A DNA stretch of 47,245 nucleotides from the NCBI GenBank assembly GCA_024699605.1, contig JAILPJ010000044.1, positions 1-47,245 of the forward strand, read 5' to 3'. Positions 16,551-23,996 of this stretch are shown one piece after another. The notes beneath the pieces are model-generated. The model saw only the letters and a program-made list of their open reading frames with translations, had not been told where the DNA came from and made no database searches. The stretch comes from Desulfovibrio sp. Lineage in GTDB: Bacteria; Desulfobacterota; Desulfovibrionia; Desulfovibrionales; Desulfovibrionaceae. A program made the position numbers and the translations under genes. The number at the start of each line of letters is the position of its first letter. Positions within the stretch are counted from its first letter, which is position 1.

Positions 16551-17273
16551 TTGCGCAAAGAAACCAGCACAGCCTCTGCCATGCAGCGATTCTCTCTGAC
16601 TTTTTTGTTTTTGTCTCTGCTTTTTGTCTCACTGCTTTTGCCTGGCTGTGGCTCCAAAAGTCCAACGCCGCGTGGAAAATACGCGCCCTACACCGTCAAT
16701 GGCATCACCTACTATCCACTGAAAGACCCTCGTGGCTATCGCGCCCAAGGCATAGCCTCATATTATGCCAGTGCCTTTCAGGGCCGCAAAACAGCCTCTG
16801 GGGAACGCTACGATCAAAGAGACCTCACCTGTGCCCACACGACATTGCCTTTTGCCAGCAAAGTTCGTGTTACCAATCTTCGCAATGGTCGCTCTGTACT
16901 TGTGCGCGTCAATGATCGTGGACCCTTTAAAAAGGGACGGATCGTCGATCTCTCCAAAGCGGCGGCCCAAGAACTGAACATGCTGGGGCAAGGCACAGCC
17001 AAGGTGCTTGTGGAATATGCAGAGGAAGATGGCAAGACACTGCCACAATCTCCCAGCCGCTTCTTCATTCAGGTGGGCTCCTTTGCCCAGAAAAAAAACG
17101 CCTCTCATCTCTGTCAGAAACTCAGACAAAAGGGCTACCGCCCCACTATCGTCCACACCAACGGAACGCTCTGGTCTGTACAGATCGGACCTCTCGATGA
17201 TCGTCAAGAAGCTGAAGTGATGCTCGCCCTGCTCAAAATGATCACAGGTCAGGCCTTTCTCGTCAGCCAATAA
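16551..17273 (+). CDS. rlpA: RlpA-like septal lipoprotein with SPOR domain
   Basis: A hydrophobic signal ends in the lipobox LLPGC, so the mature protein is a lipoprotein anchored at cysteine 33 of the longest frame. A double-psi beta-barrel domain follows (about 66-155) with GIASYYA, TASGERYD, TTLPF and RVNDRGPF (D122). A C-terminal SPOR domain (about 168-240, FFIQVGSFAQ) binds denuded glycan at the division septum. Pseudomonas RlpA is a lytic transglycosylase, and the same role is likely. The frame opens with TTG at 16551 (AAAGGA ten bases upstream). An ATG at 16581 has no Shine-Dalgarno sequence but would also give a good signal peptide. Confidence 0.93.
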   Translation: MRKETSTASAMQRFSLTFLFLSLLFVSLLLPGCGSKSPTPRGKYAPYTVNGITYYPLKDPRGYRAQGIASYYASAFQGRKTASGERYDQRDLTCAHTTLPFASKVRVTNLRNGRSVLVRVNDRGPFKKGRIVDLSKAAAQELNMLGQGTAKVLVEYAEEDGKTLPQSPSRFFIQVGSFAQKKNASHLCQKLRQKGYRPTIVHTNGTLWSVQIGPLDDRQEAEVMLALLKMITGQAFLVSQ

Positions 17274-17330
17274 GACGTCTCCCTACGTTCCCTCCCGTCT
17301 TATCGCCACAAACATTGCCTCCTTTATACG

Positions 17331-17353
17331 AAAAAGCCGCCCTGAGGGCGGCT
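17331..17353 (-). terminator. Terminator of the rnb-plsY-thrC transcript
   Basis: AGCCGCCC and GGGCGGCT form an 8-bp GC-rich stem with a 3-base loop, followed on the minus strand by five Ts. It lies about 25 bases after thrC. Confidence 0.9.
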
Positions 17354-17378
17354 CCTGTCAACAGTCTCACAAAACATA

Positions 17379-18833
17379 TCAGGCGTCTTTTTTGGGTGTA
17401 AGCCCCAGACGGGCGACGACGGCTTCCGCGCCTAAGCGGGCAAACGTCGCCACATCCTTATCCTTGCGCACCTCTTCCGGCAAAAGCAGTTCCGGCTGAT
17501 TGGCGAGAGCCTGGTCGGGAACGACGCCGTATTCGGGCGGGAAGGTATTGGTAAAATACATCTGCTGAAAGCCTGAAAATTTCAAACTGTGGGCTGTGGC
17601 ATCAAGCACGGCATGCTCATTGGCTCCCAAAAGTCCCAAATGCCGCGCATTGATCAGGCCGGCCAGGCATTCGCCACCCTGTGTACAGGAAATATGTCCA
17701 TGGCGGTTAGCCACAATCATGGCGTCCATAATCTGCTGTTCTTTGACCTGAACAACTTGGAAAGCCCGCTCGCCACCAACTTCAATAAAGCGCTGGGCCA
17801 GCTTCTGCACACGCGGGAAGGAAACGGGATTGCCGATCATGGCGGCTTGCGCCACACTGGCTTTGACAGTCACAGGTTGCCAGTGCCTGAGATTGGCCGG
17901 GACAGAATAGTAACGCCAGACCGGGTCTGCGTGCTCTGACTGTACGCCAAAAATGCGTGGCAGCTGCGTTATCATGCCAAGTTCATACATTTTCAAAAAT
18001 CCCGCCATAATCGCTGTAATATTGCCGGCATTGCCGACTGGCACAAAGAGACAAAGGTCCGCCACCTGCCAATTGTACCACTGTGCCACTTCCAGCGCAT
18101 AGGATTCCTGTCCCAGGATACGCCAACTGTTTTTAGAATTGAGCAGGGCCACACGGTAGTTTTCAGCCAGAATTTCCACGACTTTCATGCAATCGTCAAA
18201 GACACCCGGCAGTTCCAGCACCAGAGCGCCACTGCCCAGCGGCTGAGAAAGCTGCTGCGGCGTCACTTTGCCGTGCGGCAGAAGCACCACACTTTTCAAC
18301 GGGGCACCCACATAGGCAGCGTACATGGCGGCAGCGGCCGATGTATCGCCTGTGGAGGCACAGACTGTCAAAACTTCATCCCAGTTATGACGACGACAAA
18401 GCCACTTGAGGTAGGAAAAAGCACAAGCCATGCCGCGATCTTTAAAGGAAGCGCTGGGATTTTGCCCATCATTCTTATAGGCAAAGGGGATTCCCACCTG
18501 ATCGCGCAAGGCCGCAGAAGCTTCAATGACCGGTGTCTGCCCCTCACCGAGAAAGACAATGTCCTCTTCATCAAAAATTGGTGCCAAAAGCTCATAATAA
18601 CGAAAGATGCCGCGCAAGGCAGGCTTGGCGGTCGCGCTGCGTGCGTCGAAAGTATCACGCCATTGCTGGCCGCTTTTTTCCTTGAGCTTGGCAAAATCGA
18701 GATTTTCCAGCAAAAAAACGCCGCCGCAATCGGGGCAGGTGTACAAGAGACTGTCGCCGGGACGTCTGGCTCCACAGCCCAGACAAACATATTCCATGCG
18801 TCCTCGATATGTGGGAAATGCACTCTCCTGCAT
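17379..18833 (-). CDS. thrC: Threonine synthase
   Basis: The 484-residue PLP enzyme converts O-phosphohomoserine to threonine. It has an N-terminal zinc ribbon with C17, C20, C33 and C36, and the PLP lysine K131 in NPSASFKDRG. The phosphate-binding GNAGN (VPVGNAGNITA) and the ASTGDTSAA loop are also present. The length fits the longer bacterial ThrC type. AAGGA seven bases before the first ATG supports this start. A second in-frame ATG 12 codons later also has GAGGA close by. The gene follows plsY by 10 bases and is last in the ribonuclease-plsY-thrC operon. Confidence 0.95.
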   Translation of the reverse strand: MQESAFPTYRGRMEYVCLGCGARRPGDSLLYTCPDCGGVFLLENLDFAKLKEKSGQQWRDTFDARSATAKPALRGIFRYYELLAPIFDEEDIVFLGEGQTPVIEASAALRDQVGIPFAYKNDGQNPSASFKDRGMACAFSYLKWLCRRHNWDEVLTVCASTGDTSAAAAMYAAYVGAPLKSVVLLPHGKVTPQQLSQPLGSGALVLELPGVFDDCMKVVEILAENYRVALLNSKNSWRILGQESYALEVAQWYNWQVADLCLFVPVGNAGNITAIMAGFLKMYELGMITQLPRIFGVQSEHADPVWRYYSVPANLRHWQPVTVKASVAQAAMIGNPVSFPRVQKLAQRFIEVGGERAFQVVQVKEQQIMDAMIVANRHGHISCTQGGECLAGLINARHLGLLGANEHAVLDATAHSLKFSGFQQMYFTNTFPPEYGVVPDQALANQPELLLPEEVRKDKDVATFARLGAEAVVARLGLTPKKDA

Positions 18834-18843
18834 AGGATTATCC

Positions 18844-19494
18844 TTACTTCTTGACTTCCTGATCGGACTCAGAGGTAGCAGACCGATCAGAAGGGTTTTC
18901 TTGATGACGGCTCTTCAGCCACGACTTTTCTGTGCCCGCATGCAAACGCAGGATATTTTCTCTGTGCTTGAAGAAAACGAGCAGACAGAGTACCAGGGAA
19001 AGGCCAAGCCAGGAGGTCTGGCCGGAAAAAAGGAGGAAAAGCGGCAAACTGCTCACGAGGGTCAGTGAGCCCAGCGACACAAAGCCGCTCAACCAAATCA
19101 ACAAGAGGCAAAGCACCGCCGCTCCCAAAAGCGGCAAAAAAGCCAGAGGCAAAAAAACGCCAATGGTTGTGGCCACGGCTTTGCCCCCGCGAAAGTGTAA
19201 AAAGCAGGAAAAAACATGTCCCAAGACCGCAGCCAGACCGACAAGTGAAACCTCAAAAGGGTCAAGACGGTTTTGCAGTGCCAGAAAAACCGGCAAGGTG
19301 CCTTTAAAGACATCACAAAACAGCGTGGCAACTCCCCAGCCAAAGCCACACAGACGGGAGATATTCGTGGCTCCGATACTGTGACTGCCGGCTGTGCGCG
19401 GATCGATACCGCAGGCTTTTTTGGCGATGACCACACCCCAAGGCACGGAACCCAAAACATACGCAAAAAGCACGAGAACGAAAGCTGTCAACAT
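18844..19494 (-). CDS. plsY: Acyl-phosphate glycerol-3-phosphate acyltransferase PlsY
   Basis: The 216-residue integral membrane protein transfers an acyl group from acyl phosphate to glycerol 3-phosphate, the first step of phospholipid synthesis. It shows the PlsY motifs in order: GSVPWG near the start, [19 protein letters not shown] and FKHRENI. About six hydrophobic segments are seen. The last 25 residues form a charged tail (SDQEVKK) beyond the usual end. It lies 17 bases after the RNB ribonuclease stop and 10 bases before thrC. Confidence 0.95.
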   Translation of the reverse strand: MLTAFVLVLFAYVLGSVPWGVVIAKKACGIDPRTAGSHSIGATNISRLCGFGWGVATLFCDVFKGTLPVFLALQNRLDPFEVSLVGLAAVLGHVFSCFLHFRGGKAVATTIGVFLPLAFLPLLGAAVLCLLLIWLSGFVSLGSLTLVSSLPLFLLFSGQTSWLGLSLVLCLLVFFKHRENILRLHAGTEKSWLKSRHQENPSDRSATSESDQEVKK

Positions 19495-19511
19495 GATCTT
19501 TCCTCAAAGCC

Positions 19512-21644
19512 TTACGCTTGCGCTGCATCGACACTATTGTCATAGGGCAGCGCTTCAAGGACCTGCAGTTCATTCCATAAGGGCTGGACTTTGCCGATGC
19601 GGACACGCACTGGCATACCGGGATAGAGCCGATCGTCGAAGAGTTGCCGACGCGCACGAACAATCATCGCCTCACGCGGCAATTGAACAGTCACAAAACT
19701 GTCGTTTTCCTCTGTGATCACGCCGCGATAAAAAACCTTGTCCCCCTGCTGTCGAAAATAGACGAGCTTCCAGTAACGCGGGCGCATGCGCTGCACTTGC
19801 CCCACGCGATCCAGGGCTTGTTCAAGACGCTCCAAAAGACGGGCAAGACGCTCCAGATCAAAAAGGCCCTGACCTGTGCGCAGGCAGGCCGCCACCTGGG
19901 CCATATTGACCAGATCGGCGTAACGACGCAAGGGAGAAGTCACTGGCACATAGTTGTCAACGCCCAGTGCCGCATGACGGCCAGGCGCAATTTCCAGCAC
20001 AGAGGGCACAAGGGAATGCATGATCCTGGCCATACGCTCAGGCTCCCGCCAGACACCGGCGTATTCCTGGGGAAGATTGACTTTCTGCGTTCTGTGCAAA
20101 AGAGGCAGATCACGCTCAGCCGCCCATTTGGCACAGGCGTAACTGGCGCAAATCATACATTCGGAGACCACTAGCTGAGCTTGTGTGGTAGGTTCCTTTA
20201 CCTCCAAAACGACCTTGGTTTCGGCCCCTTCTCCTTGCAGATGCAAGACAGGTTCTTCGCGTTCCATGACCACAGCGCCATGTCGAACGCGTTCGGACTG
20301 CCTGGCCTCTGCCATCTGAAGTGCGCAGCGCAAAGTTTCCGCATAGGCCAGGGCTGGATTGTCCGGGTTCGGATCGGCGGCCAGCACCCGTTCACAATCT
20401 TCATAGTTGAGATTAGCAGCCAAACGTACACGCGCCAGTGAAAGCGTGTAATCCTCAAGGACACCGTCCTGATCCAGATGCAAGCATACCAGCAATGCTG
20501 GTCGCAATTGTTCTGCCAACAGAGAGTAGGCATCAGTGCCAAGACATTCCGGCAACATATGGCACGTCATTTCCGGCAGATACAGACTTGTGCCACGCTC
20601 CAGGACGAGCTTGTCCAGCGCGCTGTCAAAAGGCCAAGCCAGCACCGGACAGCTCAGGGCCACCGTAACCACAAAGCCTTGTCCGCTGCGTTCAATGGCA
20701 AAGGCATCGTCGATATCGCGAGTGGTTGCGCTATCAATACTGATCAGTGGCAAAGGACAGACGGGAAGATCCCCGCTCACTTCCTGGACCTTGAGCAATT
20801 GTCCAACGGCTTCACGTTCCTCCTGCCACCAGCTATCACCGGCAAGATAGCCCGAAGCGTGCAGCCAGACATTGTAATGAACAGGCACTTTCTGCCAAGC
20901 CAGAAGCAATTGCAGCGGTAATTGCGGGGCATCGGGCAAACCCCGACTGACCTGCTGCCAGAGGCTCTCGTTTTCATTGTCGTAGGGCGCGAGCATGCGG
21001 GTTCGCAACAAGGCTTCGAGGCGCTGGCGTATTTCCGGAGGAGGCCAATCTGGCGAGCTTTCACCGTCTTTGGGCTCTGGCGGCAGCTTACGGCGACCAA
21101 GAGCCACTTCCCAGAGCAACTGCAAAAAATTCCTGCCACCAGCCAGCAAGGCTTCCCGCTCAAGTCGAACCTGCTGTTCCACAAGGCGCTTTTCGGCCTC
21201 AGCAGCCGTAAAAATCTGAAAAAAAGGCGGCTGAAAACGAAAATGGGTCTTGCAAAGCAAAAGGGCATGGCCATGTGCAGCGATCATATCGACGGAAGGA
21301 TCACTCTCGGCCAGCTCGGCAAACCACTGAGCCTGGGCTTGTCCAAGCTCTCCCTGAGCCATTTCCCAGACATCCAGAATATTAATGGATTCCTGAAGCT
21401 CATCCCGACGGGTTTTATGTTGATCCAGCAAACGCACAAGCTCGTCACGGGAAAGTTCTGCGCTATACTTCGGTCCGGACCAGGGAAGAATGCGGTTTTT
21501 GGAAAGCGTGGCCTCGCGACGGCTGGGCAGAAGCAGACGCAGACGCTCGCCGTTCTCTCCGACGACCACGGCAATCTGCACGGAATTGCCCTCAAGATAT
21601 TCCACAATGCAGCCGCACTGAGGGTAGCGGACCAGATCAGCCAT
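19512..21644 (-). CDS. RNB-domain exoribonuclease (RNase II/R family)
   Basis: The 710-residue protein has the RNB catalytic signature SIDSATTRDIDDAFAIE with metal-binding aspartates at about 304, 310, 312 and 313. The RNase II/R substrate-channel segments (LRRYADLVNMAQ) lie further on and a C-terminal S1-like beta barrel closes the protein. It should degrade single-stranded RNA 3' to 5'. The N-terminal 280 residues are long and do not show classic cold-shock domains clearly. The start is set at 21644, six codons inside the longest frame, because AAGGA lies six bases before it. It is the first gene of the operon with plsY and thrC. Confidence 0.92.
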   Translation of the reverse strand: MADLVRYPQCGCIVEYLEGNSVQIAVVVGENGERLRLLLPSRREATLSKNRILPWSGPKYSAELSRDELVRLLDQHKTRRDELQESINILDVWEMAQGELGQAQAQWFAELAESDPSVDMIAAHGHALLLCKTHFRFQPPFFQIFTAAEAEKRLVEQQVRLEREALLAGGRNFLQLLWEVALGRRKLPPEPKDGESSPDWPPPEIRQRLEALLRTRMLAPYDNENESLWQQVSRGLPDAPQLPLQLLLAWQKVPVHYNVWLHASGYLAGDSWWQEEREAVGQLLKVQEVSGDLPVCPLPLISIDSATTRDIDDAFAIERSGQGFVVTVALSCPVLAWPFDSALDKLVLERGTSLYLPEMTCHMLPECLGTDAYSLLAEQLRPALLVCLHLDQDGVLEDYTLSLARVRLAANLNYEDCERVLAADPNPDNPALAYAETLRCALQMAEARQSERVRHGAVVMEREEPVLHLQGEGAETKVVLEVKEPTTQAQLVVSECMICASYACAKWAAERDLPLLHRTQKVNLPQEYAGVWREPERMARIMHSLVPSVLEIAPGRHAALGVDNYVPVTSPLRRYADLVNMAQVAACLRTGQGLFDLERLARLLERLEQALDRVGQVQRMRPRYWKLVYFRQQGDKVFYRGVITEENDSFVTVQLPREAMIVRARRQLFDDRLYPGMPVRVRIGKVQPLWNELQVLEALPYDNSVDAAQA

Positions 21645-21952
21645 ACGATATCCTTCGTTCATTTTTGCCTACAGCGGCAGAGAGTACACACTCATGCGCC
21701 CTGTGACAAGAACGAGATCACCCCATCCGTCCTCAATGTGCCCGAATCTGAAAAAGGACAAGCAGAGAACCAACGTCCAGCTCGCCTGAAAAAAACACCG
21801 GTCTGGGATCTTCCCTTCTTGAGGACGATCGCGTACAAGACCATAGAAAATCGTCTGCTGACGACAGTCCCTTTCAGCCCCAAAAGATTCAGTCAAGCCC
21901 AGCCGTCGTCTGATCCAAGATCTGATGAAGAACTATGCAGCACAGGAAAAAC
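21645..21952. other. Divergent promoter region between the RNB gene and the citrate-synthase-like gene
   Basis: About 300 bases with no gene separate the two divergent genes. Promoters for both are expected here. TTGAGG near 21820 with CATAGA 17 bases downstream is only a weak plus-strand candidate. The structured RNA element at 21953-22013 begins right after it. Confidence 0.4.
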
Positions 21953-22013
21953 AAAGGAGGCAGCGTTTCCTCCCCGAACGTTTGTTCCGGGGTTTCCACG
22001 CTGAAACTATTTG
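21953..22013 (+). promoter_or_regulatory. Candidate regulatory pseudoknot before the Re-citrate-synthase-like gene (copy 1)
   Basis: GGAGG (21956-21960) pairs with CCTCC (21969-21973). The loop between them starts with CAGCGT (21961-21966), which is exactly complementary to ACGCTG at 21998-22003. A hairpin CCCCGAAC/GUUC(C)GGGG (about 72-92 of the same block) sits between. The start codon at 22014 is only 10 bases after the pseudoknot strand and has no adjacent Shine-Dalgarno sequence. The same layout occurs before the aconitase-family gene at 23946-23996. This is probably a cis-regulatory RNA. I do not recognise it as a named riboswitch class. Confidence 0.7.
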
Positions 22014-23852
22014 ATGAGTATCATCTACAATAAGGGCGGAGACCGCATCCTTTCCCTGCAGGAACCGCAAAAACCGCAGCTCTACCGTGACATCTTTCCC
22101 TACACGAGTATTTGTCGGACAGCCTTTGACAATGTTCTGCTGGCCCCCTGTCCGGCCGAGCAAATGCGCATTACTGACACCACGTTTCGCGATGGCCAGC
22201 AAGCCCGCCCACCCTATACCGTCAAACAGGTGGCGAAAATTTTTGACTTTCTGCACCGTCTGGGCGGCAAAACGGGCCTCATCACGGCCTCTGAATTTTT
22301 CCTCTATTCCGCGCGTGACAGGAAGTGCGTGGATGTTTGCCGTGCCCGCGGCTACCGTTTTCCGCGCGTGACCTCATGGATCCGAGCAACCCGTGATGAT
22401 CTGAAGCTGGCTCACGATATGGAATTCGACGAGACCGGAATGCTCACCAGTGTCTCGGACTATCATATCTTTCTGAAACTCGGCAAAACACGCCAGCAAG
22501 CCATGGACATGTATCTTGATCTGGCCAGACAGGCCTTGGAATGGGGAATCATTCCACGCTGCCATTTCGAAGACGTGACCAGAGCTGACATCTATGGTTT
22601 CTGCCTGCCTTTTGCCCAGAAGCTCATGGAACTGGCCCAGCAAAGTGGCATGCCCGTCAAAATCCGGCTCTGTGATACCATGGGCTACGGGGTACCGTAT
22701 CCCGGCGCGGCGCTTCCCCGCTCAGTACAGCGCATTGTCAGGACCTTCATCGACGAGGCCGGAGTTCCCAGCCAATGGCTCGAATGGCACGGACACAACG
22801 ATTTCCACAAAGTATTGGTGAATGGCGTCACAGCCTGGCTCTACGGCTGCGGCTCCATCAATTCCACGCTCTTCGGCTTTGGTGAACGTACGGGCAATAC
22901 GCCGCTGGAAGCACTGCTGATCGAATACGTCTCGCTGACGGGAGATGACGCCGCAGCGGATACCACTGTTTTGAATGAAGTGGCCGAATACTTTGAAAAA
23001 GAGCTCAATTATCGCATTCCCTTCAACTATCCCTTTGTCGGTCGTGACTTCAACGCCACAAGCGCTGGCGTGCATGCCGACGGTCTGGTCAAAAACGAAG
23101 AAATCTACAATATCTTCGACACAGAACACCTTCTGGGCCGACCTGTTCCCATCATTATCACCGATAAGACCGGACGCGCTGGTGTGGCCTACTGGATCAA
23201 CAGCAATCTGCATCTGGAAGGCAAGGCGGCCATTTCCAAGAAACACCCGGCGGTGGGGCAAATCTACGACAGCATCATGCGCACCTATGAAGAAACCGGC
23301 CGCACCACCCATTTCTCACACGAAGAAATGACGGAACTGGTGCAGCGTTTTATGCCGGAACTCTACGCTACGGAATTCGACCGCATGAAGCAGCTAGCCG
23401 GGGAACTGGCAGCCAATCTCATTCTCAGACTGGCCAAAAGCACCGAGCTCTCAGGCCTCGACAAGCAGGCCTGCACGCGCATGGATGTCTTTTCCAAAGA
23501 ATATCCCTTTATCCAGTACCTCTACCTCACCGATACCCAGGGCAGCCTCAAGTGTGCGGCCATTACCGATCCGGCCTATCGCAAAAAGTACGAAGCTCTG
23601 CCCATCGGTTATGATTTCTCCCAGCGCGAATGGTTCAAGGTGCCCATGCAGACCGGTGATCTCCACATCATGGACGTCTATCAGTCGCAGTTTACCAATA
23701 AACTGATCATCACCGTATCCTGCGCGGTGACCGATGAAAACGATCAGATCATCGGCGTTCTGGGCGGAGATATTCAAATCGAGCAGCTCTTAAAACGTGC
23801 CAGTGCCCTGAAGCAGGAAGAAAAGCAGGGCCATGGCGACGAAGATCTGTAG
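22014..23852 (+). CDS. Re-citrate synthase-type enzyme (HMGL-like) with C-terminal Cache domain
   Basis: The 612-residue protein begins with an HMGL-like TIM barrel. It has TDTTFRDGQQARPP (R59, D60) and the metal-binding WHGHND (H259, H261), as in isopropylmalate, homocitrate and Re-citrate synthases. Desulfovibrio makes citrate by the Re-type enzyme from this family, and the next gene is an aconitase-family hydratase, so citrate synthesis for glutamate is the best call. Residues about 495-590 form a Cache/PDC sensor domain: YLYLTDTQG, REWFK and DQIIGVLGGDI. No membrane segment is present, so the sensor would be cytoplasmic. TTG at 22011 is an alternative start. An in-frame TGA at 22002 rules out anything earlier. 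Confidence 0.85.
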   Translation: MSIIYNKGGDRILSLQEPQKPQLYRDIFPYTSICRTAFDNVLLAPCPAEQMRITDTTFRDGQQARPPYTVKQVAKIFDFLHRLGGKTGLITASEFFLYSARDRKCVDVCRARGYRFPRVTSWIRATRDDLKLAHDMEFDETGMLTSVSDYHIFLKLGKTRQQAMDMYLDLARQALEWGIIPRCHFEDVTRADIYGFCLPFAQKLMELAQQSGMPVKIRLCDTMGYGVPYPGAALPRSVQRIVRTFIDEAGVPSQWLEWHGHNDFHKVLVNGVTAWLYGCGSINSTLFGFGERTGNTPLEALLIEYVSLTGDDAAADTTVLNEVAEYFEKELNYRIPFNYPFVGRDFNATSAGVHADGLVKNEEIYNIFDTEHLLGRPVPIIITDKTGRAGVAYWINSNLHLEGKAAISKKHPAVGQIYDSIMRTYEETGRTTHFSHEEMTELVQRFMPELYATEFDRMKQLAGELAANLILRLAKSTELSGLDKQACTRMDVFSKEYPFIQYLYLTDTQGSLKCAAITDPAYRKKYEALPIGYDFSQREWFKVPMQTGDLHIMDVYQSQFTNKLIITVSCAVTDENDQIIGVLGGDIQIEQLLKRASALKQEEKQGHGDEDL

Positions 23853-23904
23853 TCCAAACGAGGCTGGGCCGCATCTCAAGGCCGTGGCTTTCCGCCCAGG
23901 CCGT

Positions 23905-23926
23905 CACTGAGAGTGTTCCCTTTTTG
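23905..23926 (+). terminator. Weak terminator or attenuator between the two genes
   Basis: CACT-GAG-AGTG is a short hairpin followed by TTCCC and five Ts. A larger imperfect stem, GGCTGGGC with GCCCAGGCC, lies just upstream (about 23866-23902). Together they could reduce readthrough from the citrate-synthase-like gene into the second RNA element. Confidence 0.35.
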
Positions 23927-23945
23927 TAAAAACTCAGGAAGATCC

Positions 23946-23996
23946 GGAGGCAGCGTTCCTCCCCCGCCCGGCGGGGGCATCTATGCTGAAGAAGCG
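23946..23996 (+). promoter_or_regulatory. Candidate regulatory pseudoknot before the aconitase-family gene (copy 2)
   Basis: GGAGG (23946-23950) pairs with CCTCC (23958-23962). The loop CAGCGT (23951-23956) pairs with ATGCTG at 23983-23988 (one G-U). The intervening hairpin is CCCGC/GCGGG in place of the copy 1 helix, so its sequence changed while the pairing was kept. The trailing GCTGAA is shared with copy 1. The ATG follows after eight bases and has only a weak AGAAG upstream. Confidence 0.7.

Noticed and set aside
20922..22004. A 360-codon plus-strand frame over the start of the RNB gene and the gap
   Set aside because: Most of it is antisense to the ribonuclease, it has no recognised domain, and it would cover the RNA element before the citrate-synthase-like gene.
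23913..23996. Extended TTG start for the aconitase-family gene
   Set aside because: It would translate the GC-rich hairpin into a glycine/proline stretch with no family counterpart. The ATG at 23997 matches the expected domain start.
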